The position numbers were made by a program, and so were the translations under genes. The notes under the pieces are model-generated. The model made no database searches. It saw nothing but the letters and a program-made list of their open reading frames with translations, and was not told the DNA's origin. A DNA stretch of 64,000 nucleotides, taken from contig NZ_VNJK01000001.1 in the NCBI RefSeq assembly GCF_007786455.1, positions 1,758,074 to 1,822,073 of the forward strand, in the 5' to 3' direction. Positions within the stretch are counted from its first letter, which is position 1. Each line of letters begins with the position of its first letter. Origin of the DNA: Paenibacillus agilis (GTDB lineage Bacteria; Bacillota; Bacilli; Paenibacillales; Paenibacillaceae). Positions 18,189 to 28,097 of this stretch are shown here, piece by piece.

Positions 18189-18755
18189 ATGGCAATTCGA
18201 GATAAGAACCACAGCCGTGAAATCATTACGAAAGCGATTTGCGGCAAAGGTCGCAAGTTCTCCGTCGTCACACATACGGTCACTCCGCCTCACAATCCGA
18301 CCAGCATATTGGGGGCATGGATTATAAACCATCAATATGAGGCGGTGCGGGCGGGGGACGGGATTGAGGTAATAGGTACTTACGATATCAACATCTGGTA
18401 TTCCTACAATAATAACTCACAAACCGATGTTGCTAAAGAGACGGTATCTTACGCTGATCTCGTATCGTTAGCTTATGTTGATCCGCATCACCGTGCAGCT
18501 ACGGTAGAAGTATCAGCGGAAGCTACGCAAGAACCTAGCTGTGTGGAAGCGACGGTATCTTCAAATGGAACAAGTGTTATTATTCGAGTTGAGCGAGAGT
18601 TTCTTGTAGAAATGATCGCTGAAACGAAAGTTTGGGTCGTTGTAAATCCAAATGGCGCATCCGAGCTGGAAGACAAATATTTAGATTTTAACAGCACGAG
18701 TTCAAGTGACGACTATGAAGATTTAGAGCCATATTTGCCTGATGATGAAACATAA
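18189..18755 (+). CDS. cotE: outer spore coat morphogenetic protein CotE
   Basis: Organises assembly of the outer spore coat in the mother cell. The 188-residue protein matches CotE over its length: ICGKGRKF near the start, PTSILGAWIINH, the VIGTYDINIWYSY strand segment, and a very acidic C-terminal tail (SSSDDYEDLEPYLPDDE). B. subtilis CotE has 181 residues. GGAGGAGGT lies 7 nt before the ATG. Its presence indicates an endospore former. The next gene, also on this strand, is a putative amidoligase. Confidence 0.95.
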   Translation: MAIRDKNHSREIITKAICGKGRKFSVVTHTVTPPHNPTSILGAWIINHQYEAVRAGDGIEVIGTYDINIWYSYNNNSQTDVAKETVSYADLVSLAYVDPHHRAATVEVSAEATQEPSCVEATVSSNGTSVIIRVEREFLVEMIAETKVWVVVNPNGASELEDKYLDFNSTSSSDDYEDLEPYLPDDET

Positions 18756-18759
18756 AGCT

Positions 18760-18790
18760 CGCCGCAGCCGTATGCGGCGGCTTCTTGTTT
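18760..18790 (+). terminator. candidate terminator of cotE
   Basis: GCCGCA / TGCGGC stem in an imperfect outer pairing, followed by CTTCTTGTTT. Confidence 0.55.
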
Positions 18791-18829
18791 CCTGTACAAC
18801 ACACTATATGCATAGGCAGCATGTTCGAC

Positions 18830-18852
18830 GAGGGCGGGAGCCCTCTTTTTTT
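18830..18852 (+). terminator. rho-independent terminator downstream of cotE
   Basis: GAGGGC GGGA GCCCTC with a GNRA-like tetraloop and seven T, 75 nt behind cotE and 60 nt before the next gene. Confidence 0.85.
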
Positions 18853-18911
18853 CTAAATATGTAATGCATTAGCTGCTTATTTGAGGTGTTTAGTAAAAGG
18901 AGGTTCATTCG

Positions 18912-20450
18912 GTGGCGAAGACGACCACTTTTCGAACAAATTGGCTGCCGTGGGAGCTTAATCGATCTTCTAGCATTAACATCAAACGGCTCAACTCGTT
19001 GGAAGATCGTGCGCATCAGATGGAAATCCATTGGCTTATTGGAACAGCAGGGAACTATACGGATATTTCAAAACAATTGGATGCAGCTCATCCGCAGGGC
19101 AGAACGCTCGTGCTGAATCGCTATGCGCGTCCATGGCAAAGTGGAACGATGGTTAGAAGGATGCGGCAGTTTGCATTGCCGACTTCTTATGACGCGGTGT
19201 GGAATGAATCGTATCGCACCAAAGATTCTCAGTATGTCCGCACCGTAACTTTTTGGGTATACCAGTGCGAGGTTATAGCTGCAGCCCACTGCCACAGCAT
19301 GCCGCAGGTGATTGGTATGCATCGGCCTATTGCCAAATGGTCTGATCCACCATATCGCAGGTTGGCACGGATGGCGGAGCGGGCTGCTTACGCACTTGGT
19401 TGGGATACGTGCTCGGTTACTATACAAAGTACAAGCGATGCAAATGTCATATCCATACAGAATGACACGAGTTCGAATCCGCGGAGCTATGCCTTGGATG
19501 AGCCGCAGGAAGGTGACTCCATTGTACGAGCAGCCCCAGTTACTCGGAGGGATCCGGAGTGGGTGTGGAGGACGTATGAGGAGCGAATCCACCAAGATGC
19601 GCTGTTATTAGGTGAAGAGCGCAGCAATGAACACCGGCAAGGATTAGACTTATCATTTGGTTTAGATGCAGAGTTTATTTTATATCATGCTGAACGCCGA
19701 AAAATTATACCAGCTTCTCGATTCTTTGATCTTGCTGGTGAAATTGGGTGTGATGCGGTACGGGTAAATGGAAAGGTGATGTATCCAATTATGGAACTAC
19801 GTCCGCAGCCGGGTGATTATGCTGCTGCGTTAGTGCCTACAATCCGTAAATTGATGCGTGCTGCTTCCATATCAGTAAATAATGTGGATCGTGAGAATGG
19901 CTCAATGATCGCTTGTTTAGCAGGGTCGAAGCCTTTAAATCGCTTTCCCATCGGAGCTCATTTGCATGTGGCAGGCAAAATGTGCACCACTGAGCTTATT
20001 CGTGCGCTGGACACCTATTTAGCATTGCCTTGTTCTCTTCTTGAACAGAGGAGAGAGCGGAGCGAACATAGGCGAAGAGCAGGCTATGGAACACTAGGTG
20101 ATGTTCGTCAACACCCTCATAATGGCGCAGGTGGCTTTGAATACCGAACATTATGGAACTTTCTAGTTGATCCGTCCTTAAGTGCGGAGCTGCTGAGTGC
20201 ATTTGAGATCATCGTACGTCATTATTGGAAACTGCCAGGACGGGAAGCTGCCCGTGATCCTATTATCGCTGCTTATAACGAAGATTCGCGGCATGTCTAT
20301 AAAGAGCTCGCCATTAATCGATTAACAGAGCTGAAAATGTTCGCAGAGGATAAGCAGCAATTATTATTATCTCAATTGATTCAACGATTGCGTGAAGAAT
20401 GGACCTGGAAAGAACATACGGATGTCAGGATTGCTTGGATACATGCTTAG
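18912..20450 (+). CDS. putative amidoligase (COOH-NH2 ligase type 2, phiEco32-like)
   Basis: A 512-residue protein. The C-terminal half (about 235-480) has features of the putative amidoligase group related to glutamate-cysteine ligases: FGLDAEFILY (acidic metal-binding start), YPIMELRPQPGD, PIGAHLHVAGK and FEYRTLWNFL. These ATP-dependent enzymes join carboxyl and amino groups. The N-terminal 230 residues are not recognised. GTG 18912 has AAAAGGAGG 8 nt upstream. Its place behind cotE, although separated by terminators, suggests a sporulation or envelope role; this is inference. No experimental function is known to me. Confidence 0.7.
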   Translation: MAKTTTFRTNWLPWELNRSSSINIKRLNSLEDRAHQMEIHWLIGTAGNYTDISKQLDAAHPQGRTLVLNRYARPWQSGTMVRRMRQFALPTSYDAVWNESYRTKDSQYVRTVTFWVYQCEVIAAAHCHSMPQVIGMHRPIAKWSDPPYRRLARMAERAAYALGWDTCSVTIQSTSDANVISIQNDTSSNPRSYALDEPQEGDSIVRAAPVTRRDPEWVWRTYEERIHQDALLLGEERSNEHRQGLDLSFGLDAEFILYHAERRKIIPASRFFDLAGEIGCDAVRVNGKVMYPIMELRPQPGDYAAALVPTIRKLMRAASISVNNVDRENGSMIACLAGSKPLNRFPIGAHLHVAGKMCTTELIRALDTYLALPCSLLEQRRERSEHRRRAGYGTLGDVRQHPHNGAGGFEYRTLWNFLVDPSLSAELLSAFEIIVRHYWKLPGREAARDPIIAAYNEDSRHVYKELAINRLTELKMFAEDKQQLLLSQLIQRLREEWTWKEHTDVRIAWIHA

Positions 20451-20469
20451 TCATAGAACGAAACGTTGA

Positions 20470-20500
20470 AAAGTACGGGGTGAGGTCCTGTGCTTTTTTT
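20470..20500 (+). terminator. terminator of the amidoligase gene
   Basis: AAAGTACGGGG / GTCCTGTGCTTT stem with wobble pairs, TGAG loop, then a T run. Confidence 0.65.
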
Positions 20501-20508
20501 GTTATACT
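20500..20508 (+). promoter_or_regulatory. candidate extended -10 promoter for mutS
   Basis: TGTTATACT (TGn plus TATACT) directly behind the terminator T run and 75 nt before mutS. No convincing -35 is seen, as is allowed for extended -10 promoters. Confidence 0.4.
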
Positions 20509-20582
20509 AGATAAGTTAAAGAGATTATTCAATAAATGCTATATGAGAAAAAGTAATTTAAGAATGGCAATGGGGGTTGACG

Positions 20583-23390
20583 ATGGCCACATACACGCCA
20601 ATGATTCAACAATATTTAAAAGTTAAGGAACAGGCGAAGGACGCCTTTTTATTTTTCCGTCTAGGAGATTTTTATGAGCTCTTCTTTGATGATGCATTGT
20701 TGGCATCAAGAGAGTTGGAGATAACATTGACTGGCCGTGGAGGAGGATCTGAGGAACGGATCCCGATGTGCGGCGTGCCTCATCACGCTGCTGAAAACTA
20801 TATTCAGCGTTTGATCGAGAAAGGCTACAAAGTTGCAATATGCGAGCAAGTAGAGGATCCATCTGAGGCGAAGGGAGTTGTACGTCGCGAGATTGTTCGT
20901 ATTGTGACCCCGGGTACGGTGATGGATGGCAAGACGATTGAAGAGAAGGCCAATCGTTATTTGCTGGCCGTTACGGAACTGGAAGGAAAGCATGCTTGGG
21001 CTGCGTGCGACTTGTCTACAGGCGAGCTTACGGTATCTTCTGCACCTATGGAAGGAAATTGGTTGCTCGATGAGGTAAACGTATATGTTCCTAGTGAAAT
21101 GATAGGCGATGAGCATCTGCTGGAAACGGTAAAGCCGCTGACGATGACTTGGAATCGTCAAGTGTTGTTCACGGCATGGAAAGATACGAATGAAACATTG
21201 ACACGTCAGCAGTTTGGAGAAGCTGCGTGGACTCGTTTGGACAAAGAACGGCAGAAGGTTGTCAGTTTGCTGATGTCGTATTTGCATGAGACACAAAAGC
21301 GTTCTTTGAGTCAGTTTACAACAATTCAAGAACTGGAGCCTGATCAATATCTCGTTCTAGATCCATTTACTCGACGCAACCTGGAATTAACCGAGACGGT
21401 GCGAGAAAGAGCGAAGAAAGGGTCATTGCTATGGCTCCTAGATCATACAGAAACGTCCATGGGCGGTCGTATGCTTCGTCGCTGGATTGATAAACCGCTG
21501 CTGAATCGAAAATCGATCGATCAACGTCTTGAGGCTGTGGAGTCGCTATACAATGATTTTATTGCACGTGAAGAGCTACGGGAGCAATTGTCGTCCGTTT
21601 ATGATTTGGAGCGTCTCGTAGGACGTATTGCGTTTGGTACGGCGAATGGCAGAGATTTAACGGCATTAAAGGTTTCATTGGAGCGAGTGCCTTCTCTGAT
21701 GGAGCGTTGTATGGCGACGTCTTCCAACACACTGCAGCAGTTAGCGCAATCGATGGATCCTTGTGCGGATATTAAGGAATGGATTGAGAATGCGATTAAA
21801 GACGAGCCGCCGATCTCCGTTCGTGAAGGTAACCTTATTAAAGATGGTTATCACGATTATTTGGACAAGCTCCGTGAAGCAAGTGTTAACGGCAAGCGTT
21901 GGATTGCTGAATTGGAACGCAAAGAGCGTGAAGTGACAGGGGTTAAGTCACTCAAAGTGGGCTTTAATAAGGTGTTTGGCTACTTTATTGAGGTGACCAA
22001 GTCCAATCTATCCTCTTTGCCAGATGGGCGATATGAGCGCAAGCAGACGTTGGCTAATGCTGAAAGATTCGTGACTCCAGAGCTCAAGGAGCGGGAAGCG
22101 CTCATACTTGAGGCGGAGGATAAAATGGTTGGTTTAGAATATGAGCTATTTAGCGAGCTCCGCCAGCGAATCAATAGTCATGTTCGCAGATTGCAGCATT
22201 TGGCTGAGGCGATTGCCCAACTTGATGTGTATCAATCGCTAGCGGCGGTTAGTGCGAAGCAGCGATTTGTGAAGCCGCAAGTTCATGAGGGCTACCATCT
22301 TGATGTGAAGAATGGCCGCCATCCAGTCGTTGAGGCAGTTATGCAGCAAGGCAGCTTTATGGCGAATGATGCGCAACTGAGTGATGAAACAGCTTCGATG
22401 CTGCTTATTACCGGACCAAACATGGCAGGTAAGAGTACGTATATGCGTCAAGTGGCTTTGCTGCATGTGATGGCCCAGATTGGATGCTTCGTGCCTGCGG
22501 AGCATGCGGTGATTCCGCTGGTTGACCGTATTTTTACCCGTATTGGCGCAGCAGATGATTTGATCGGCGGTCAAAGTACGTTCATGGTTGAAATGATGGA
22601 CATTCAAGTGATGACTGCGAAGGCAACGAAGCGCAGTCTTGTTATTATAGATGAGCTTGGGCGTGGCACTTCAACAAGTGAAGGGATGTCCATCGCGCAA
22701 GCGGTTATTGAATATGTTCATCATCATATTGGATGCAAGGCGCTCGTATCGACACATTTCCATGAGCTCGCACATCTTGCAGACCATTTGGACAAGCTGC
22801 ACAATGTATCGATGGCTGTGCAAGAGAGCGGCAATGATGTCACATTTTTGCGCAAGTTGGTAGATGGAGCTGCGAGCACAAGTTACGGTATTTATTGTGC
22901 CAAATTGGCAGGGTTGCCTGAATCCATTATTGATCGGGCATATGATTTACTAACGGATTATGAGTCTGAAGTGCCAAATCAGGCTCACTTTGTTAAGGCA
23001 GAGCATTCTGTGCTTGAGCGTGATGAACAAACGGATAGGCAAGGCCAGCAGGAGCAGCAGGTTCCTGTTCAGCATGAAGTAGTGGCTATCGAGCAGCTTG
23101 ATTTGTTTGGCGAAAGAAGCGAGGCTGTGCATGCTGCACCATCTAAGGGAGTTTCGGTTTCGGTTGCAGCAGCAGCGAAGAATGAAGCCCAAAGTATTCA
23201 CGAGTCAGCTGTTTCGTATGAAAGAGAAGCGGCGGCTTCCGCAGAGGCTGCTGCTTCGGTGGGCAACAATGAATATCGTCAGCTGATCGAAAAGTTGAGT
23301 GAAATAGATGTGCTGGAGTTGACTCCGCTTGAAGCGATGAATCAGCTGCATGCGCTTATGCGCGAGGCACGTCAGGCGATGAAGCGTTAG
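20583..23390 (+). CDS. mutS: DNA mismatch repair protein MutS
   Basis: Recognises mispaired bases and starts mismatch repair with MutL. The 935-residue protein has the mismatch-binding F30-x-E32 motif near its start, connector, lever and clamp regions, and the ABC-type ATPase with Walker A GPNMAGKST (about residue 612), IIDELGRGTS Walker B and STHFHEL. Between about 815 and 895 there is a Gln/Ala/Glu-rich linker longer than in B. subtilis MutS, then a C-terminal helical tail for tetramerisation or beta-clamp binding. ATG 20583 follows GGGGG; TTG 20577 is less likely. Operon with mutL. Confidence 0.97.
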   Translation: MATYTPMIQQYLKVKEQAKDAFLFFRLGDFYELFFDDALLASRELEITLTGRGGGSEERIPMCGVPHHAAENYIQRLIEKGYKVAICEQVEDPSEAKGVVRREIVRIVTPGTVMDGKTIEEKANRYLLAVTELEGKHAWAACDLSTGELTVSSAPMEGNWLLDEVNVYVPSEMIGDEHLLETVKPLTMTWNRQVLFTAWKDTNETLTRQQFGEAAWTRLDKERQKVVSLLMSYLHETQKRSLSQFTTIQELEPDQYLVLDPFTRRNLELTETVRERAKKGSLLWLLDHTETSMGGRMLRRWIDKPLLNRKSIDQRLEAVESLYNDFIAREELREQLSSVYDLERLVGRIAFGTANGRDLTALKVSLERVPSLMERCMATSSNTLQQLAQSMDPCADIKEWIENAIKDEPPISVREGNLIKDGYHDYLDKLREASVNGKRWIAELERKEREVTGVKSLKVGFNKVFGYFIEVTKSNLSSLPDGRYERKQTLANAERFVTPELKEREALILEAEDKMVGLEYELFSELRQRINSHVRRLQHLAEAIAQLDVYQSLAAVSAKQRFVKPQVHEGYHLDVKNGRHPVVEAVMQQGSFMANDAQLSDETASMLLITGPNMAGKSTYMRQVALLHVMAQIGCFVPAEHAVIPLVDRIFTRIGAADDLIGGQSTFMVEMMDIQVMTAKATKRSLVIIDELGRGTSTSEGMSIAQAVIEYVHHHIGCKALVSTHFHELAHLADHLDKLHNVSMAVQESGNDVTFLRKLVDGAASTSYGIYCAKLAGLPESIIDRAYDLLTDYESEVPNQAHFVKAEHSVLERDEQTDRQGQQEQQVPVQHEVVAIEQLDLFGERSEAVHAAPSKGVSVSVAAAAKNEAQSIHESAVSYEREAAASAEAAASVGNNEYRQLIEKLSEIDVLELTPLEAMNQLHALMREARQAMKR

Positions 23391-23487
23391 CAAATAGAGA
23401 CGGATGCATGTTGTGCATTTTATGTTGATACCATGCTTCATATGTATATTAATAGTGAAGATAACAGACTGCGGGGAGGGAACAAAT

Positions 23488-25644
23488 ATGGGTATTATCC
23501 AAGTGATGGACGAGCAGTTGGCAAACCAAATCGCAGCTGGGGAAGTTGTTGAGCGACCGGCATCCGTTGTCAAAGAGCTTGTTGAAAATGCAATTGATGC
23601 TGGTGCAAGACATATTGATGTAAGCGTCGAGGAAGGCGGACTTCAGCTTATTCAAGTAAAGGATAACGGCTCAGGTATTCAAGCGGAAGACGTGGAGACG
23701 GCGTTTGAGCGCCATGCAACCAGTAAAATCCGTACGAATCGGGATCTGTTTGCCATCCGCAGTCTTGGTTTCCGTGGAGAAGCACTGCCGAGTATCGCGG
23801 CGGTGTCCAAGGTGGAAGTGATTACGTCCTCTGAAACGACGGGCTTGGGTCGTCGTTTCGTGATTGAGGGCGGCCAGCGCATTGTAAATGAGGATATGCA
23901 ATCGATGCAAGGAACAGTGTTTACGATTCGAGAGCTGTTCTATAATACACCTGCACGATTGAAATATATGAAATCGATTCAGACTGAACTTGGCCATATT
24001 TCTGATTATTTGTATAGAATGGCGCTGGCATATCCAAATATCGGATTTACATTGAAGCATAATGGGAATTCGTTATTACAGACTGTAGGGAACGGCGACT
24101 TGCTGCAAGTAATTGCTGCGATATATGGGGTGCATACCGCGAAACAAATGGTTCGTATTGAAGCCGAACATTTGGATTATCGTCTAGAGGGCTATGTAGG
24201 GAAGCCTGAGCTTACTAGATCGAATCGCAATGCGATGTCTTGGTTTGTTAATGGTCGTTATGTACGTAGTTTTCCATTAAATCAGGCTGTTCTTCGAGCT
24301 TATCATACCTTGCTGCCCATTAATCGATATCCGTTACTTGTGATGCAGGTGACGATGCATCCTACATTGGTTGATGTCAATGTTCACCCTTCGAAAATGG
24401 AAGTTCGCTTCAGTAAGGAAGCAGAGCTTGTCCAGTTCGTTGAACAAGAGATTCATAATCAGCTGCTTGGGCAGCCTTTGATACCGTTGGCAGCACCTCC
24501 AAAGGCAAAAGTTCGCACCATGGTTGAGCAAGTTAGCTTAGATTGGACGGCTTCAAATGTAAACGGCAATGAGCCGCAAATAGGCAGGGGAGCTTTGTCA
24601 GCTCCACCAGAGCCAATGGTGAAAACGCATGTGCAAGCGAGCGAGCAACTACCATCATTTGATACTCAATCAAGGCGTGAACCTGCTGAAGCTGAAACAT
24701 TACCACATACTTTGAGAGCTGAAGTGAATTTGAAACATTCGGCACTGAAAGATAGGGGAAATGATACGGGCAGTGTGGATGACAAAGCTTCTGAACGGCT
24801 ACATGCAAACAAGTCCAATAAGTCCCATTATGATGAGCAGCGTCCGCGATCAACAGCGAATGATTCGCCTATACCGTCTCCGCCTGAAACGTGGCGAGAG
24901 TCACGGGGGAGTTCTGAGTATAATCGAAACACTGCTCGTGCTTCGAATAAGCAGTCTAATAGGAATGGAACATCGCTAGGCTCGAAAGAGGCTTATCGTA
25001 CACCGACTGCTAGTTGGAATCAGGCTGTCTCACAGCTGCCAGCTGATGAGGTGACTTTGCCGGCATTCCCAGCACTTCAATATGTAGGCCAAGTACACGG
25101 CACATATTTATTATGCAGTAATGAAGAGGGCTTATATATTATTGATCAGCATGCTGCTCATGAACGTGTGAATTATGAACGCTTCCGCGAAAAATTCGCG
25201 AAACCGGCAGATGCATCACAAGAGCTGTTAATCCCGTTGACGATTGAGTTTACGCCGAATGAGGCCAAACGGATTCTCGAAAAAATGCCCTTGCTAGAAC
25301 AAGTCGGAATAGGCCTTGAGCCCTTTGGTCAACAAACATTTTTAGTGCGTTCGCACCCTTACTGGTTCCCGCAAGGGGAAGAGGAAGCTATTATTCAAGA
25401 AATGATCGACTGGGTACTTGAAGAGAAAGCGATTGACATTGGTAAAATTCGTGAAGCTGCGGCTATTATGTGTTCTTGTAAAGCCTCGATTAAGGCAAAT
25501 CAGCGTATTACAGAGCTTGAAGTAAATGCTTTATTAGCTCAACTTGGTGCATGTATACAGCCGTATACATGTCCACACGGACGACCAATAATTATTAAAT
25601 TTACAACTACGGATTTGGAAAAAATGTTCAAGCGAATTATGTAA
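23488..25644 (+). CDS. mutL: DNA mismatch repair protein MutL with endonuclease motif
   Basis: Couples MutS to strand incision. The N-terminal GHKL ATPase shows ENAIDAGA, DNGSGI and FRGEALPSI; the C-terminal domain carries the metal-dependent endonuclease motif DQHAAHERVNYE (about residue 552) and the zinc-site CPHGRP, as expected in bacteria without MutH. Residues about 345-520 form a low-complexity linker rich in Ser, Asn, Pro and Glu. 718 residues is long because of this linker. GGGGAGGG lies 6-8 nt before ATG 23488. Confidence 0.97.
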   Translation: MGIIQVMDEQLANQIAAGEVVERPASVVKELVENAIDAGARHIDVSVEEGGLQLIQVKDNGSGIQAEDVETAFERHATSKIRTNRDLFAIRSLGFRGEALPSIAAVSKVEVITSSETTGLGRRFVIEGGQRIVNEDMQSMQGTVFTIRELFYNTPARLKYMKSIQTELGHISDYLYRMALAYPNIGFTLKHNGNSLLQTVGNGDLLQVIAAIYGVHTAKQMVRIEAEHLDYRLEGYVGKPELTRSNRNAMSWFVNGRYVRSFPLNQAVLRAYHTLLPINRYPLLVMQVTMHPTLVDVNVHPSKMEVRFSKEAELVQFVEQEIHNQLLGQPLIPLAAPPKAKVRTMVEQVSLDWTASNVNGNEPQIGRGALSAPPEPMVKTHVQASEQLPSFDTQSRREPAEAETLPHTLRAEVNLKHSALKDRGNDTGSVDDKASERLHANKSNKSHYDEQRPRSTANDSPIPSPPETWRESRGSSEYNRNTARASNKQSNRNGTSLGSKEAYRTPTASWNQAVSQLPADEVTLPAFPALQYVGQVHGTYLLCSNEEGLYIIDQHAAHERVNYERFREKFAKPADASQELLIPLTIEFTPNEAKRILEKMPLLEQVGIGLEPFGQQTFLVRSHPYWFPQGEEEAIIQEMIDWVLEEKAIDIGKIREAAAIMCSCKASIKANQRITELEVNALLAQLGACIQPYTCPHGRPIIIKFTTTDLEKMFKRIM

Positions 25645-25723
25645 TAGCGTTGAAGTTAGGTTCTTCAAACAGCATGATCATTTGTGTTTATGTTTCAAAA
25701 CCGTTTATAATGAGGAGGAACCT

Positions 25724-26509
25724 ATGATTATTACGACAGGGGATATGACTTCGGATGCCTTGGTAGAACGGGCAAAGCAGTTGGCGAAGCATATTGAAGT
25801 CCCATTTGTCGAACGCAGAAAACAGTCTTTGCCTCGCATGATGAAGAGGCTTGGCGATGATCAATTCATTGTCCTTACCGATGATGAAGTGCGTTTCACA
25901 CAGGTTGGCAAAACAGATTTATTCTATCATCCGAGCATGGCCTATTTGCGAATTAAGCGGCATCTTAGTGGGATAGAAGATGTCATGATTCGAGCGGCGA
26001 AGGTACAAGCAGGTGACACAATCCTTGACTGTACCGCTGGGCTAGGCTCAGACGCGCTTGTATTTGCGGTCGCAGCAGGAGCTTCGGGCCGGGTAATCGC
26101 TTGTGAGAGTGAGTTGGCCATGTATGCACTTGTACGAGAGGGTTTGCAAACTTATACGACGGAAATGGAAGTAGTCAACGAAGCGATGCGTCGTATTGAA
26201 ATGATTCATAGTAATCACTTGGACTTGCTCAAGTCCCTTCCAGAGCGTTCAGTGGACGTCGTATATTTTGATCCGATGTTCCGGAAGCCTGTTCGTACTT
26301 CGGCAGCTATTGATCCGCTGCGAAATGTAGCGAATCATGAGGCTCTTCACGAGGAAGTTATCGAAGAGGCGAAACGAGTAGCGCGCCGCTCTATTGTCTT
26401 GAAAGAGTTGAAATATAGCGGTGAATTCAAGAGACTCGGATTCGAAGAAACGGTACAAACCGGCTCTAAACTGGCGTATGGAGTGATTGCAATTGACAAC
26501 GACAAGTAA
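25724..26509 (+). CDS. class I SAM-dependent methyltransferase, RsmJ-like
   Basis: 261 residues with SAM-binding motif I DCTAGLGSDALVFA (about residue 102) and catalytic-site-like YFDPMFRKP (about 180), the combination found in the RsmJ/SAM_MT family (16S rRNA guanosine methyltransferases in Gammaproteobacteria). In Firmicutes the target is not established. GAGGAGG lies just before ATG 25724. It sits between mutL and miaA, and overlaps the start of miaA by 17 nt, so the two are probably translationally coupled. Confidence 0.82.
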   Translation: MIITTGDMTSDALVERAKQLAKHIEVPFVERRKQSLPRMMKRLGDDQFIVLTDDEVRFTQVGKTDLFYHPSMAYLRIKRHLSGIEDVMIRAAKVQAGDTILDCTAGLGSDALVFAVAAGASGRVIACESELAMYALVREGLQTYTTEMEVVNEAMRRIEMIHSNHLDLLKSLPERSVDVVYFDPMFRKPVRTSAAIDPLRNVANHEALHEEVIEEAKRVARRSIVLKELKYSGEFKRLGFEETVQTGSKLAYGVIAIDNDK

Positions 26510-27446
26510 TACTCGAACACCTCTTCTTGTATTAGTCGGACCAACAGCTGTAGGTAAGACCCGATTGAGCTTGGATATCGCCAAGAAGTTTGATGCAGAG
26601 ATTATATCTGGAGACAGTATGCAGGTATATCGAGGGATGGACATCGGAACAGCGAAGCTGGCAGTGAATGATCGTGAAGGAATCCCGCATCATATGATGG
26701 ATATTCACAATCCGGATGAGTCCTTCTCTGTTGCTGAATTCCAAACGCGATGCACTTCTTTAATCGAAGATATTTCATCACGAAATAAGCTTCCGTTTAT
26801 CGTTGGCGGAACTGGACTGTATGTCGAATCTGTCGCGTATGGTTTTGAATTTTCGGAGAGTGGCGGAGATGAGTCTTTTCGGACGGAAATGGCAGCGTAC
26901 GCCGAACAGTTTGGCGCACAGGCACTGCATGACCGTTTAGCAGCAATTGATCCATCTTCTTCTGCGCGTCTGCACCCAAACGATACGCGAAGAGTGATAA
27001 GAGCTTTGGAAGTATTTCACATGACTGGGCGCACAATGTCCGAGCAATTGGAGGGGCAGCAACGTGTTTCTCCCTATGAATTATGTATAATAGGTTTGAC
27101 AATGGATAGGGCACTGCTATATAAACGTATAGAGGCACGTGTTGATGAAATGCTGGAACAAGGACTTGTCCAGGAAGTAGAAAGTCTGCTGCAAGCAGGC
27201 TATGAGCGTTCACTTGTTGCTATGCAAGGTTTAGGCTACAAAGAAATAGCTTCGTATTTAGCTGGTGAACGGTCCTACGAATCGGCAGTGGAATTGTTGA
27301 AGAGAGACACGCGCCACTTTGCTAAACGCCAATTGTCATGGTTCCGCCGAATGAAAGATATTCATTGGGTAGATGTGACAGATGGAAATCAAGCAGAAGA
27401 ACATTTCTTAGAAATTTGCAGTTTGTTAGCAGGAAAGTTTCGATAA
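26493..27446 (+). CDS. miaA: tRNA dimethylallyltransferase MiaA
   Basis: Adds a dimethylallyl group to N6 of A37 in tRNAs that read UNN codons. P-loop GPTAVGKT (about residue 17), [17 protein letters not shown], and [10 protein letters not shown] near the C-terminus are family signatures. 317 residues matches the family. GGAG lies 9 nt before the TTG at 26493; another TTG at 26487 is too close to it. The gene overlaps the methyltransferase end and is followed by hfq, as in many bacteria. Confidence 0.96.
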   Translation: MTTTSNTRTPLLVLVGPTAVGKTRLSLDIAKKFDAEIISGDSMQVYRGMDIGTAKLAVNDREGIPHHMMDIHNPDESFSVAEFQTRCTSLIEDISSRNKLPFIVGGTGLYVESVAYGFEFSESGGDESFRTEMAAYAEQFGAQALHDRLAAIDPSSSARLHPNDTRRVIRALEVFHMTGRTMSEQLEGQQRVSPYELCIIGLTMDRALLYKRIEARVDEMLEQGLVQEVESLLQAGYERSLVAMQGLGYKEIASYLAGERSYESAVELLKRDTRHFAKRQLSWFRRMKDIHWVDVTDGNQAEEHFLEICSLLAGKFR

Positions 27447-27498
27447 CAGGTTGAATATATTTCAACACAATCAATCTCATGATATGGGGGTACGGACG

Positions 27499-27738
27499 AT
27501 GAACAAATCCATCAATATCCAAGATACATTCCTAAATCAGCTTCGCAAAGAAAGCATACCTGTAACGGTGTACTTAACGAACGGGTTCCAAATTCGCGGT
27601 GTAATTCGTGCATTTGACAACTTCACAATCGTTATTGACAGCGACGGTCGCCAGCAGATGGTATACAAGCATGCTATCTCAACATTTACGCCGCTGCGTA
27701 ACGTATCCCTAATGCAAGATCAACAAAATGACAATTAA
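27499..27738 (+). CDS. hfq: RNA chaperone Hfq
   Basis: 79-residue Sm-like protein that forms a hexamer and binds sRNA and mRNA. It contains the Sm1 region [11 protein letters not shown] and the Sm2 core YKHAIST (KH motif of the RNA-binding pore). ATG 27499 follows GGGGG by 8 nt; upstream in-frame residues are not part of the family. The tail is short, as usual in Firmicutes. Confidence 0.97.
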   Translation: MNKSINIQDTFLNQLRKESIPVTVYLTNGFQIRGVIRAFDNFTIVIDSDGRQQMVYKHAISTFTPLRNVSLMQDQQNDN

Positions 27739-27814
27739 TATTGTCAGATATCGGATCTAGCATTTGAAATGAAACTTTTTAAAGGCACAGTACGTCATAT
27801 GTATAGTAGTGCTT

Positions 27815-27846
27815 AAGAACAACCCCAACGGGTTGTTCTTTTCATT
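27815..27846 (+). terminator. terminator of the miaA-hfq unit
   Basis: AAGAACAACCC / GGGTTGTTCTT perfect 11-bp stem with a short loop, followed by TTCATT. Confidence 0.85.
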
Positions 27847-28097
27847 ACTGGGGCGAATGGGCTGTGAGTGAACGATAAAGCAGGTATTTATCATTTTCAG
27901 GTGATTATACAGTACGTTTATTTTCGTGTATTATGTTTCAATGAAGGGAACTTGTATTCGTCTGTCGTCAAATTATTGTCTGCTGTGCTTGTGTAAGATG
28001 TTTCTAGACAATTGATGTAAGGGTAAAGACATAAAGTTGCGCTTCAGACCTACTGTATGCTGGAGACGCAAGAATGATGTAAGGGGAGTCGGAAGAA

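Noticed and set aside
20706..21347. 213-residue open frame on the minus strand
   Set aside because: Opposite mutS; no start signal and no recognisable domain.
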